From positions 310,001-374,000 of the forward strand of contig NZ_AWGE01000001.1 of NCBI RefSeq assembly GCF_000495815.1: a stretch of 64,000 nt of DNA, in the 5' to 3' direction. A model generated the notes under the pieces. The model made no database searches. It saw nothing but the letters and a program-made list of their open reading frames with translations, and was not told the DNA's origin. The stretch is from Asticcacaulis sp. AC466. Its GTDB lineage: Bacteria > Pseudomonadota > Alphaproteobacteria > Caulobacterales > Caulobacteraceae. Positions 42,965-52,500 of the stretch are shown here, piece after piece; position 1 is the first letter of the stretch, and each line of letters starts with the position of its first letter. Made by a program: the position numbers and the translations under genes.

Positions 42965-43390
42965 TGTTACCTTCGATACAAAAACAACCTCACTGCGCCG
43001 CATCCTGCAAGCTTTGCGCCACAAACCCTGTGCCAGGAAGGGATTTGTCCGCCAAAAGGGGCTATGGCTTTGGTGAGGCCGCAGAGACGTGGTGATGCCA
43101 TTTGGGGCGATACCATTCGGGCGGTCGCGCCGGCCTTGATCACCCGCGCGAAGACGCTGTTCTCGCTGGACATGGGCGTCGAAAGCTTGTTTGGTTTGAG
43201 CTTCCTACTGATTCCCCCTTTCCTGTGGGCGCCGCATGTATGCGTGGATCATCGGGTGATGGAGGCATCGCAAGCCCGTCGTGATAAATCGCGTCAAAAT
43301 CCCGCGTGCTGAACGCGACTGGTCCGGGGCCGGATGGCTTGCCCTGCGGATCGAAGACATTTTTATGCCATAGCTGTCAAAGGACTATCT
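42965..43390. other. Intergenic region between polysaccharide operon and TraB genes
   Basis: About 425 bp separate divergent operons. Besides the sigma-54 match at 43006-43021 I see no gene. An open frame at 43064-43312 has no start signal, unnatural composition and no recognisable family, so it is not called. Confidence 0.5.
43006..43021 (-). promoter_or_regulatory. Sigma-54 type promoter for the polysaccharide operon
   Basis: On the minus strand TGGCGC, five bases, TTGCA reproduces the -24/-12 pattern (consensus TGGCAC-N5-TTGCW) with one mismatch. The invariant GG and GC are ten bases apart. The predicted start is about 30 bp ahead of the ATG at 42964. No enhancer-binding protein gene is near. 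Confidence 0.6.
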
Positions 43391-44320
43391 ATGCTCAATA
43401 TGCTCAAGACCGGCCTGCTGTCGGCGACCGCGCTGCTCGGTGCATTCCTGGCGCCGATGGCTCAGGCCACAACGGCAGAGACCGTGACCTTGGCCGCGTC
43501 GCCAGCCACCGACGCGAAACCCGCCTTGTGGGTCATAAAGGATGCCGATTCCACCATTTACCTGTTCGGCAGCATCCACGTCATGAAGCCGGGCACCAAT
43601 TGGCTCAACCCGCAGGTCCAGAAAGCCTTCGATAGCGCCCAGGATGTGTGGTTCGAAGTGCCCAATCTCGACGATCAGGCCGCGGCCGCTGCCATCGCCC
43701 AAAAATACATGATCGATCCGTCCGGCAGCCTGACCGCCGGTCTGACTCCGCAGGAGATCACCCAGCTTGATACCCTGCTCAAGCCGATGGGCGGCAGCAC
43801 GGCTGCGTTCAAGAATCTGCGCAAGTGGGCGGTCGGTTTGGTGGTTACCCTCCAGCAGATCAATGAACTCGGTTATTCGCCTAAGGAAGGCGTCGATGTG
43901 ACGCTCATGGCCAAGGCGCGCCAGGCGAACAAGGGCGTTCGTGGCTTCGAAACCTTGCAGCAGCAGATTGAATTGATGGTGCCAACGAGTGATGAAGAAG
44001 AACTGAAGGGTCTGCGCACTCTGTTAAAGGACAGTGGCACGGTCGATGCCGACATCCGCAACCTGTTCGACGCGTGGACGCGCGGCGACGAAGCCGGCCT
44101 GGAAACCTTCCTTGTGGACAAGATCAAGACAGAGGACGCCAATGTCTACCAGCGCCTGATCGTCCAGCGCAATGCGGCCTGGGAACCGCAGATTGAGACT
44201 ATCCTGGCGGGCAAGGGCACGACGTTCATCGCCGTGGGGGCCGGTCACCTGATCGGACCGGATAGTGTGATCAACATGCTCAAGGCCCATGGCGTAAAGG
44301 TGGAGCGTGTCCGGTATTGA
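43391..44320 (+). CDS. TraB/GumN family protein, copy 1
   Basis: A 309-residue exported protein with a Sec signal peptide (cleavage near AQA, residue ~26). The two GxxH-type motifs of the TraB/Tiki-like metalloprotease superfamily are present: GSIH at 60-63 (YLFGSIHVM) and GAGH at 283-286 (VGAGHLIG). Conserved helical segments lie between them. Family members are thought to be membrane or periplasmic proteases; substrates are unknown. AAGGA precedes the ATG at 43391; an ATG at 43400 also exists. It is the first of three tandem paralogues in the same direction. Confidence 0.85.
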   Translation: MLNMLKTGLLSATALLGAFLAPMAQATTAETVTLAASPATDAKPALWVIKDADSTIYLFGSIHVMKPGTNWLNPQVQKAFDSAQDVWFEVPNLDDQAAAAAIAQKYMIDPSGSLTAGLTPQEITQLDTLLKPMGGSTAAFKNLRKWAVGLVVTLQQINELGYSPKEGVDVTLMAKARQANKGVRGFETLQQQIELMVPTSDEEELKGLRTLLKDSGTVDADIRNLFDAWTRGDEAGLETFLVDKIKTEDANVYQRLIVQRNAAWEPQIETILAGKGTTFIAVGAGHLIGPDSVINMLKAHGVKVERVRY

Positions 44321-44415
44321 GACACCTGTATCGATCTGATCCTTAATAAAAGGTTAAAAAGCGGCCCGACACTTGCAGGCGAGTACTTCCGGTATGTTTC
44401 AACCGGGAGTCAGCC

Positions 44416-45198
44416 ATGCAGATTGCCAATTTAAATGAGTCTCAGTCACCCAAAACCGGCCAGCTAAGCTGGATGCTCGACAGCGGGCTGGCCATTGTCG
44501 CCGCCGTCGCCATCGTTGCCGTCATCGTGCCGGCTGGCATTTGGCTGCACAGGTCGCAAAATCCCGACGTCACGATTAAGGCGTTCGCGGTGGAAACCGA
44601 TCCCGACGTGACGGAAGCGCAGGCGGGCCCGACCGGATCCCCGCTCCTGTGGGTTTTGAAAGAGGCGGATTCGACCGTATACCTGTTTGGTGCGCCCGAT
44701 GCCGGGGCGGTGAGTGGCGCGGGGATGACCGGCTGGATGGACCGGCGCTTGTTCACCGCTTTTGACGGCGCCAATCGGGTGTTTTTTGAATCCGCAAATT
44801 ATCCCCAAAGCCGTCCGGGTGAGAAGGTGATGCCTGGCCCGGAAAGCGTGCTCTTCCACCGCGCCCGCCACCTGACGATAAAGACCGAGGCGCTGGGCAG
44901 CGGGGTCGGCGGCGTGTCCTTGCCGGCGGCCGCCTGGCGGCTGGGGGACGAGAAGGCCATGACTGAGCGGCTTATGCTTGGGGCGCAGTCCAACCCGGAT
45001 GCCTATGCCGCCTTGGTTCACCGCAATACCCTATTGGTGCCGCGTATGGAGTCGGCGATTTCCGCCGGAGGGGTCAGCTTTGTTACGGTCGGTACGTCAC
45101 ACCTGATCGGCCCTGACGGCGTGGTGAAGCAATTGCGTAAACGGGGGCATCGTTTGACGCGGCTGGATTCGGTGGTGACCGTCAGGCCAGCCATGTAA
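44416..45198 (+). CDS. TraB/GumN family protein, copy 2, shortened and motif-deficient
   Basis: A 260-residue paralogue. An N-terminal TM helix (SGLAIVAAVAIVAVIVPAGI, residues ~23-42) anchors it. The stretch AQAGPTGSPLLWVLKEADSTVYLFG aligns with copies 1 and 3, but GSIH is replaced by GAPD (92-95), removing the first histidine. About 100 residues of the middle region are missing, while the C-terminal GTSHLIG (H229) and following segment are kept. The reading frame is intact, so this looks like a diverged, probably non-catalytic paralogue rather than a fresh pseudogene. Confidence 0.8.
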   Translation: MQIANLNESQSPKTGQLSWMLDSGLAIVAAVAIVAVIVPAGIWLHRSQNPDVTIKAFAVETDPDVTEAQAGPTGSPLLWVLKEADSTVYLFGAPDAGAVSGAGMTGWMDRRLFTAFDGANRVFFESANYPQSRPGEKVMPGPESVLFHRARHLTIKTEALGSGVGGVSLPAAAWRLGDEKAMTERLMLGAQSNPDAYAALVHRNTLLVPRMESAISAGGVSFVTVGTSHLIGPDGVVKQLRKRGHRLTRLDSVVTVRPAM

Positions 45199-45283
45199 CC
45201 TGCCCTGTAACCCGTTAGTAAGGTTGGTGGGCTATACAATCTGGGGCTGTTTTTTGGCCTGGATTATGTCATGGGGGTCTGCA

Positions 45284-46342
45284 ATGCAGGTCAATGCGCT
45301 TCGCCAGTCGCTGAAAACGGCCGTGTCGGCAAAGCCGTCACCGCCAGCGTGGCGAGGGCCGGTCCTTATCGGCGTCGTGGCGTTGGCGGTGGCCGCCGCC
45401 GGGGTTTTCGGCGTCGGTCAGTGGCATCGGGCAACGCCGGCAGCTCCTCCAGTAGCGCGTTCCCTGACGCCGGCTGAACGCGATGCCGCCGAAGCTCAGG
45501 CAGGTCCGACCGGATCGCCACTGCTGTGGGTCGTCAAGACTGGCGACGCCACGCTCTATCTGTTTGGCAGCATCCACATGCTTCGACAGAATCTGAACTG
45601 GATGGATTCGCGCTTGTTTCAGGCGTTCGATATGTCTGACGAAGCTTGGTTCGAATTGCCCGATCTGGAATATCAGCCCAAGTTCAAGGGCTTCAAGGCG
45701 ACGGCCTATGCCAGCCGTCCGGTCTTGCTCGACGGGCTCAGCGATCTTGAAAAACATCAACTCGAAACCATCGTCAATCGGTACAACTATACGCTCGACG
45801 ACCTGGTGCGGGTTAAGCCGTCCGCCATGGCGGGCTTTATTTCGCAAATGGATTTGGTCGCTGGCGGCTTCAGCGTCGATCGGGGCGTGGATTACAACTT
45901 GTTCCGGCGGGCTAAGTCGTTGAAGATGAAGATTGACGGCTTTGAATCCAATTCGGTCCATTACAGCTATCTGTCCGATCGAGAGGCACCAACCCAGGCG
46001 GAAGGCACACGAGCGCTCAAACAGGCGCTGGCGGCGCATTTCGGTACGGGGGTGGTGCCTGATGAGATACACGTGCTGTCTGGGCACTGGCGCGCGGGCG
46101 ATCAAAAGGCCCTGACCGAATCCGTCAATCGCATGGCCAAGGAAACTCCGGAGGTTTACAAGACCCTGCTGGTCAAACGCAACAGCCTGTGGATGCCTCG
46201 CATCGAGGCCATACTGAAGGGCAAGCATCGGGTATTTGCCACGGTCGGCGTGGCGCATCTGGTTGGCCCGGACGGCCTGGTGGCGCAGTTGCGGGCGCGC
46301 GGATATGAGGTGACGCGTCTCGACCCGACTCCTAAACCCTGA
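45284..46342 (+). CDS. TraB/GumN family protein, copy 3
   Basis: A 352-residue paralogue with an N-terminal TM helix (LIGVVALAVAAAGVFGVGQW, residues ~28-47) and a proline/alanine-rich linker. AQAGPTGSPLLWVVKTGDATLYLFGSIH ends with GSIH at 95-98. A full middle region follows, then the C-terminal VGVAHLVG. Both motifs are kept, so it should be as active as copy 1. Its segment around AQAGPTGSPLLW is nearly the same as in copy 2, so copies 2 and 3 arose by a later duplication. The ATG at 45284 is used; an ATG at 45266 is possible. Confidence 0.85.
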   Translation: MQVNALRQSLKTAVSAKPSPPAWRGPVLIGVVALAVAAAGVFGVGQWHRATPAAPPVARSLTPAERDAAEAQAGPTGSPLLWVVKTGDATLYLFGSIHMLRQNLNWMDSRLFQAFDMSDEAWFELPDLEYQPKFKGFKATAYASRPVLLDGLSDLEKHQLETIVNRYNYTLDDLVRVKPSAMAGFISQMDLVAGGFSVDRGVDYNLFRRAKSLKMKIDGFESNSVHYSYLSDREAPTQAEGTRALKQALAAHFGTGVVPDEIHVLSGHWRAGDQKALTESVNRMAKETPEVYKTLLVKRNSLWMPRIEAILKGKHRVFATVGVAHLVGPDGLVAQLRARGYEVTRLDPTPKP

Positions 46343-46347
46343 CAGGG

Positions 46348-46629
46348 TTAAATCAAGCCGATCGCCATAGCGGTCAGGACGCTGTGCTGAAGCTGGCCGC
46401 CGCGAATGAAGCGATCATTGGCCAGAATATCAGCCTGGCGGCGGGCGTCTTCGGCTGCGGCGATTTCATCCCCCTTTTCCATATCGTAGCGGGCGGCAAT
46501 AGCGGCCGATAGAGCGGTCAAGGCGTCAGGAAGTGTGGTGCCGACGCCTTCCAGATCGTCCTGGCGGACGCGAAAGCCACCGCCGGCAAGCAGGCTGATC
46601 GTAGGTGTAGTCATAGCGCTTTCTTTCAT
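46348..46629 (-). CDS. Small hypothetical protein
   Basis: A 93-residue protein without signal peptide or membrane segment. The composition is alanine-rich with a central helix (LPDALTALSAAIAARYDMEKGDEIAAAEDARRQADI, landmark only). No family recognised. AAGG lies upstream of the ATG at 46629; an ATG at 46614 is a second choice. It is convergent with the third TraB/GumN gene, with the stop codons only six bases apart, and divergent from argD. Confidence 0.55.
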   Translation of the reverse strand: MKESAMTTPTISLLAGGGFRVRQDDLEGVGTTLPDALTALSAAIAARYDMEKGDEIAAAEDARRQADILANDRFIRGGQLQHSVLTAMAIGLI

Positions 46630-46788
46630 ATGAAACCTTTATGACACAAAGGCTAGCGCTTGAATATAGCCTGTGAATATCATTGACAACCGGGCGATTT
46701 TTCTACAAAAGGCGCGCCTAAGCCCCAAAAGCTTAGATTTGTTTGTCCCTTCCGTAGCCGCGGCGGGGATTTTCTCTTTTGGGATGTT

Positions 46789-47997
46789 ATGACCATGGCT
46801 CAATCTGAAGATCATTTGTTCGGTGTGTATGCGCGGGCGCCTATCGAGGTAGAACGCGGCGAAGGAACCCGACTGTATGACCGATCGGGCCGTGAATATC
46901 TCGATTTCGTGCAAGGCATTGCCGTCAACGGCCTGGGGCATGCGCCGCAGGTCCTGATCGACGCCATGACCGAGCAGGCGAAGAAGCTGTGGCACGTCTC
47001 CAACATCTTCACCATTCCGGGGCAGGAAACGCTGGCGGCCAAGCTGTGCGATGCCTCTTTCGCCGATCAGGTCTTTTTCACCAATTCCGGCACGGAAGCG
47101 GTGGAATGCGCGCTTAAGCTGGTGCGTAAATATCATACCTCGAAGGGCCATCCGGAGCGCATCGACGTCATCGGTTTCGAAGGCGCCTTCCACGGCCGTA
47201 CCTATGCTGCTGTGACCGCTGCGGGTAATGAAACCTATCTGGCCGGATTCGGTCCGCGCCTGCCGGGCTTTGTCCACCTGTCGCTGGACGATCATGCCGC
47301 CATCAAGGCGGCCGCTGAGGCGCCGACGGCCGCCGCCATCATTGTCGAACCCGTTCAGGGCGAAGGCGGCGCCCGTGCGCTGACCGACGCCGAACTGACG
47401 TACCTACGCCAGCTTTGCGATGACAATGGTCTGCTGCTGATTTTCGATGAAATCCAGTGCGGCATGGGCCGCACCGGACGGATGTGGGCCTATGAGCATT
47501 CCGGTGTCGCTCCGGATGTGATGACGGTCGCCAAGGCGCTTGGTGGTGGTTTCCCGATCGGCGCCTGCCTTGCCACGCGCGACGCGGCGTCCGGTATGGT
47601 CGTCGGTTCGCACGGCTCGACCTTCGGCGGTAACCCCCTGGCCATGGCGGTCGGCCTGGCGGCATTCGATGAAATCGCCAAGCCCGAGTTGCTCGAAAAC
47701 GTTCGCAAGCAGGCGGGCTACCTCAAGCAGCAACTGGAAGGCCTCAAGGCGGCCTGGCCGGACATGATCGAGGACGTGCGGGGCAAGGGGCTTTTGGTTG
47801 GCATCAAGCTCAAGCCGAACAATCGTGAAATCATGGGGCTGGCGCGCGACAACGACCTTTTGATCGCGGGCGGATCCGACAATTGCGTGCGCATGTTGCC
47901 GCCGCTCAACCTCACCGAGGCAGATGCCCGCGAGGCCTTGGCGCGATTGGAAAAAACCTTCGCCGCTGCCCGCGCAAAGGCCAGGGAAACGGCTTAA
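46789..47997 (+). CDS. argD: Acetylornithine aminotransferase
   Basis: A 402-residue PLP enzyme making N-acetylornithine in arginine synthesis (it may also act on succinyldiaminopimelate). Class-III features in order: [15 protein letters not shown], the [11 protein letters not shown] segment, [12 protein letters not shown], the PLP-binding aspartate in [13 protein letters not shown], Schiff-base lysine in [14 protein letters not shown] and [16 protein letters not shown] end (here [13 protein letters not shown]). Length is normal. argF follows 92 bp downstream in the same direction, which fixes the pathway. The start at 46789 lacks a strong SD; the ATG six bases later is equivalent. Confidence 0.93.
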   Translation: MTMAQSEDHLFGVYARAPIEVERGEGTRLYDRSGREYLDFVQGIAVNGLGHAPQVLIDAMTEQAKKLWHVSNIFTIPGQETLAAKLCDASFADQVFFTNSGTEAVECALKLVRKYHTSKGHPERIDVIGFEGAFHGRTYAAVTAAGNETYLAGFGPRLPGFVHLSLDDHAAIKAAAEAPTAAAIIVEPVQGEGGARALTDAELTYLRQLCDDNGLLLIFDEIQCGMGRTGRMWAYEHSGVAPDVMTVAKALGGGFPIGACLATRDAASGMVVGSHGSTFGGNPLAMAVGLAAFDEIAKPELLENVRKQAGYLKQQLEGLKAAWPDMIEDVRGKGLLVGIKLKPNNREIMGLARDNDLLIAGGSDNCVRMLPPLNLTEADAREALARLEKTFAAARAKARETA

Positions 47998-48089
47998 GCC
48001 CACTAAAAAGCCCCCTCATTTGCCGTGAGACATACCGTCTGCACAGGGCGGATGCGGGGGGCATTTTCAAAAATCCGAGGGAGTCACAC

Positions 48090-49013
48090 ATGACCCGCCA
48101 TTTTCTCGATATCTGCGATCTGACCACCGAAGAGCTGCGCGCCATCGTCGACGATGCGCACGCTCGCAAGCGCCTGCGCAAAGACTGGCCCAAGGGCAAG
48201 CCCGACGCCGACGCGCCGGCGCGTGAACGTGTTCTGGCCATGATCTTCCAGAAAAATTCCACGCGCACTCGCTTTTCCTTTGACGCCGCCATTCGCCAAT
48301 TGGGTGGTCAGGCCATCATTTCGACCGCCAACGACATGCAGTTGGGACGCGGCGAGCCGATTGAGGACACAGCCAAGGTGCTGTCGCGCATGGTAGACGC
48401 CATCATGATCCGCGCCAACGATCACGACGACGTGCTACGCCTGGCCAAGGTGTCCGAAGTGCCGGTGATCAACGGCCTGACCAACCAGTCGCATCCGTGC
48501 CAGATCCTCGCCGACATCATGACGATCGAAGAGCATCGCGGCGCCATCGAGGGCAAGACCCTGGCCTGGGTCAGTGACGGCAACAATGTTTGCAACAGCT
48601 TCATCCATGCGGCGGCGCGTTTTGGCTTTACGCTGAACATTGCTTGTCCGGCGGGTTACAAGCCGTCGCAGGAGGCCATGATCTTTGCCTCGGAATCGCG
48701 TGCCAATGTCATGGTGACCCAAAGCCCCGAAGACGCCGTGCGCGGTGCCGACGTGGTAATGGCGGATACGTGGGTGTCGATGGGTGATCTGGATCACGAC
48801 GAGCGTCTTGAAGCCTTTCAGCCCTATCAGGTCAATGCTGAGCTGATGAGGCTCGCCAAACCCGATGCCCTGTTCCTGCACTGCCTGCCGGCCCATCGTG
48901 GCGAGGAGGTGACCGAAGATGTCATCGACGGTCAGCAATCGGTCATATGGGACGAAGCGGAAAACCGCATACATGCGCAAAAAGCCGTTTTGGCCTGGTG
49001 TTTTAGCGCATAG
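48090..49013 (+). CDS. argF: Ornithine carbamoyltransferase
   Basis: A 307-residue enzyme that makes citrulline from ornithine and carbamoyl phosphate. Carbamoyl-phosphate site STRTRFSF (about 53-60), NQSHPCQ, the ornithine-site segment and [11 protein letters not shown] with the catalytic cysteine are all present. GAGGGAG precedes the ATG. It is the second gene of the argD-argF operon. The segment upstream of the chosen start in the same frame is not conserved coding sequence. Confidence 0.95.
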   Translation: MTRHFLDICDLTTEELRAIVDDAHARKRLRKDWPKGKPDADAPARERVLAMIFQKNSTRTRFSFDAAIRQLGGQAIISTANDMQLGRGEPIEDTAKVLSRMVDAIMIRANDHDDVLRLAKVSEVPVINGLTNQSHPCQILADIMTIEEHRGAIEGKTLAWVSDGNNVCNSFIHAAARFGFTLNIACPAGYKPSQEAMIFASESRANVMVTQSPEDAVRGADVVMADTWVSMGDLDHDERLEAFQPYQVNAELMRLAKPDALFLHCLPAHRGEEVTEDVIDGQQSVIWDEAENRIHAQKAVLAWCFSA

Positions 49014-49068
49014 GTCCCGACAAGCCCGATGTGAGCTTGCGAGTCATTGTTCCGCACGGGGCGAGTCG

Positions 49069-49308
49069 CTACGCCTTTGGGAATTGCGGTGGCGGGGCGG
49101 TCTGGACACCAATAAGGTTGAGCACGTGCACAATCAGGAACATGGTGGCCGTGAAGGTCAGTAGCATTAAAAAGGTCCACGGCACCATCCGTGGGCCTTT
49201 TTTTGGATTCATCGGGCGAGTGCCCATGAAGCCGAAAAAGGTTGTTAAAAGGGCGGCGACCACCGTCAGAATCGCTGTAATCGGTAAATCAAGTTCCATG
49301 CTTCGCAT
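49069..49308 (-). CDS. Small two-helix membrane protein
   Basis: About 79 residues with two TM segments (TAILTVVAALLTTFFGFMG and PWTFLMLLTFTATMFLIVHVLNL). A lysine-rich turn (RPMNPKKGPR) lies between them, suggesting both ends outside the cytosol. No family recognised. The start may be ATG 49308 or the ATG nine bases later; neither has a clear SD. It is convergent with argF and divergent from the podJ-like gene. Confidence 0.6.
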   Translation of the reverse strand: MRSMELDLPITAILTVVAALLTTFFGFMGTRPMNPKKGPRMVPWTFLMLLTFTATMFLIVHVLNLIGVQTAPPPQFPKA

Positions 49309-49446
49309 ATGTATGGTAAATGCGCGGCCGGCAAGACGGGCCGCGGGCAAGGGCGGTATTTCCTACAGTTTGTGGCTTTTCGCGCTACAGGCAAATTGCT
49401 TGGGGCAAGTTTCCACAGAAGATTAATGTTCATCCATATGTGGTAG

Positions 49447-49462
49447 TTAACAAAGTGTTTAC
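49447..49462. promoter_or_regulatory. CtrA-like box upstream of the podJ-like gene
   Basis: TTAA, seven bases, TTTAC has the same half-site spacing and the same mismatch as the box ahead of gcrA. It lies about 53-68 bp ahead of the ATG at 49515. CtrA influence on podJ is known in Caulobacter; direct binding here is inference. Confidence 0.45.
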
Positions 49463-49514
49463 ACTCAACATAATGTTGTCTACGCTCGCTACCTGACGAA
49501 GTTAGGGGAACCGC

Positions 49515-52500
49515 ATGAGCGCGAACGCACCTTGGAGTGTGAAGGGTATAGATGCCAAGGCGCGCGAAGTCGCCAAGGATCTGGCGCGCCGCTCAGGCAT
49601 GACCCTTGGGGAATGGCTGAACCAGATGATTCTCCAGGGGGAGGATGTCGCGGCCTTGATTTCCCGCGAACGTAGTCGCGCTGAAGCGCCTGTCCATGCA
49701 GTGCGGCGCGGGCCCGAACCTCAAATTCAATACGACGAAGAAGACTACGAAGCCGAAATCGCGCCGCGTGCCCGTCGTGCACCGATCTATCGCGAGGTCG
49801 GCTATAACGAACTGTCGGGAGGCCGCATGGCCCGCAATGAAGACCGTAACGACGGCCGCAAGACGGCCGCGCCTTTTTCGTCTGCGGCTCAGCCGTTGTC
49901 GTCACGCGACCTGCGTCGCAAGTCTATCTTCGAAGATCGCCCGCGTTATGATGATGGTCATCGCGCCGAAGAGGCCGAGTATGAAACGGCGTCAACCGAT
50001 CTGAATCGTGTTGCGCGTGCGCTGGAAACCCTGGGGTCGCGTATAGAAAATTCCGAAACGCGGTCTGCCACCGCCGTGCGTGGCGTGTCGCACGCCGTCG
50101 AATCTGTGCTTAGCCGCCTGGAACGCTCAGAAGCGGCCCATGCCGAAACCAAGGATCGTATCGAGGAGCAAACCCAAGGCGTATTGTCTTCTTTCGAACG
50201 TATCGCGCGCGCCGAAGAAGATCAGGGCGCCATTGCCCGCCGTCTTGAGCAGGCCGAGCGTCTGATCGATGCCCAGGCCGAACGTCTTGAGGGCCTGTCC
50301 GGCCACCTGCGTGAAGAGCGCGATCGCGTCGCAGGGCTTGAAGACCGTTTGAAATCGCCGGAGGCCGGTGAGCCTCTGCGCGCCGTTGAAGGGGCGCTTG
50401 GCCGTCTGGCGAACCAGCTTTATGAAGGTGAAGCCCGTACACGCGACACATTGAAGGATGTGCGTGGCGACATGGTCGGCCTCTCGCATCGTATTGCCCA
50501 GGTCGAGTTGCGCGATCCGGATCGGTCGGCGCAAATTCTGATCGACAAGGTGGTCGCGCAGTTGGCGCACCGTCTTGAAGCGGCCGAGGCCCAGACCACC
50601 GGCGCCATCAAGACCCTGGAGCAGGCCTTCAAATCTTTGGATGGTCGCCTGAACCGCGTCGAAGATGGCGGTGATGTTTCCGATCCGGAAGCTATGCGCT
50701 CATTGACCGGCCTGGCTGCCGATCTGTCTCGCCGCGTCGAGGAGTCGCGCCAGGACCTGCTCAACGCTTTGCAGACAGGTAAGCAGGAAACCATCGAGCT
50801 GGCGGTCAAGGTCGTCGGTGAGCGTATCGAGCAGTCGGAAAAGCGGTCGGCGGACGCCATCGAGCGCCTCGGCAAGGATGTGGTCCGCATTGCCGATACC
50901 TTCAATCGTCGGGTTGCCAGCGTCGAAGCGACAAATCGTGATGGCTTGTCGCGCCTGGGTGGCGATGTTCAGCGCTTGAGCGACTCCATCGAAGGCCGTA
51001 TCGGCCGTAGTGAAAATCAGCATGCCCAAGCGCTTGAGCGCCTCGGTGGTGAGATCGCCCGTATTTCAGAGCGCCTGAACACCAAGCTGGTCGACTCGGA
51101 ACGCCGCACGGCGCAGGTGTTGGGGGCTGTCAGTGAGCAACTGGAACAGAACCGCGACCATGTGCGCAGCGACCTGTCCGAGCGCATCCGCCAGAGCGAA
51201 GCTCGCACGGCCAAGCTTTTGGAAGACACGCGGACCCGGATCGACGCCCGTCTGGCCAAGGTACAAACTGAGAGCCTTTTGAAGGAAGCCGAACCGCGTG
51301 CGGCTCGTGCCGTAGCGCCGGAGCCTGAGCCTCGTGTACTGCCAAATCCATTCGAAAACGTGGCGGCAGCCTTCACCCCCGACGTCAAGGCCGCGCCAAT
51401 CCCCGAAGCCGTGATCGACGGGTTTGAAGAGCCGGAGCAGGATGTTTACACCGCTCAATTTGATGCGCCTGAACCGGATATGGCAGAGACGCCCCAGGAT
51501 GAGCGTTTCGACCTGACCGGTGAGGTTCTGAGGCCTGTTACGCGCTTCGCCAACAGCGACTTCAAGCCCGACTTCGATCCGTTCGAGGAAGATGACCTTG
51601 AAGCCGATCTGGTGGCGCCGGAACCCGCGCCACTGCATGTCGAAAAATCAGCAGCCCAGGCTGTTTCGCCGGCTATTGATGAAGACGACAGTGATCCGTT
51701 TGCCGATATTGAAGTTTCGCGAAAAACAGCACCGCGCTCGGTGAGTTTTGCCGAAAGCCATCCAGCCCCGTCAACCAGCAGCCAAAGTCCATTTGATGAT
51801 GACGACGATCTGCCGGTTGGTGAAGCGGTGTCCATGTCAACACGCGACGCCTTGGCAGCTGCGCGGGCGGCTGTGCGCGCCAGCATGGAAGGCGATAGTC
51901 TTGGCACGCTGAAATCCGGCCCGTCGCGCAGCCGGGGCATCAAGCCTGACCCGTCAGGCAAGGGCAAGGCTGTTGCCAAGCCGGGCAGCACGTTCAGCAA
52001 TACGCTGAAGGCGTCTTCCATCGCCATGGGTCTGGTTGCGGTCGGTGCGACTGGGCTGGTCGTCGCCAACAAGCTGTCGGATGACAAGAAGGCACCCATC
52101 CCCATCGTCGCCTCGGCTTTGACGGTAAGCCAGCCGAGCGATACGCCCAACCTGGCCAATTTGAAAACTCGCTATGAGCTGGCCGATCAAGCCTTGCGCG
52201 CCAAGGATCCGAAGGCGGTGGAAGCCTTGAAGATGGTCGCAAATCAAGGCTACGCCCCGGCGCAATATCGCCTGGGCCAGATCTACAAGGGTGACGAAAA
52301 GATCATTCCAATCGACCTGAGCGAGGCACGTGCCTGGTTCAAGCGTGCGGCCGAAGGTGGCGTGCCCAATGCCATGTTCACGCTCGGCGCCATGTATTAT
52401 GAAGGTGATGGCGGTGTCCAGGATCGCCCCACCGCAGCAATGTGGTTCCGCGAAGCCGCCAAGCGGGGCGTTGTGGACAGTCAGTTTAACCTGGCAACCC

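Noticed and set aside
43064-43312. Open frame of 82 codons between the polysaccharide and TraB operons
   Set aside because: No ribosome site, odd composition, no recognisable motif, and it overlaps the spacer next to the sigma-54 site.
44363-44376. Second sigma-54-like element ahead of TraB copy 2
   Set aside because: GG-N10-GC spacing and TTGC are present but the -24 part (CGGCCC) is poor; such partial matches are frequent in GC-rich DNA.
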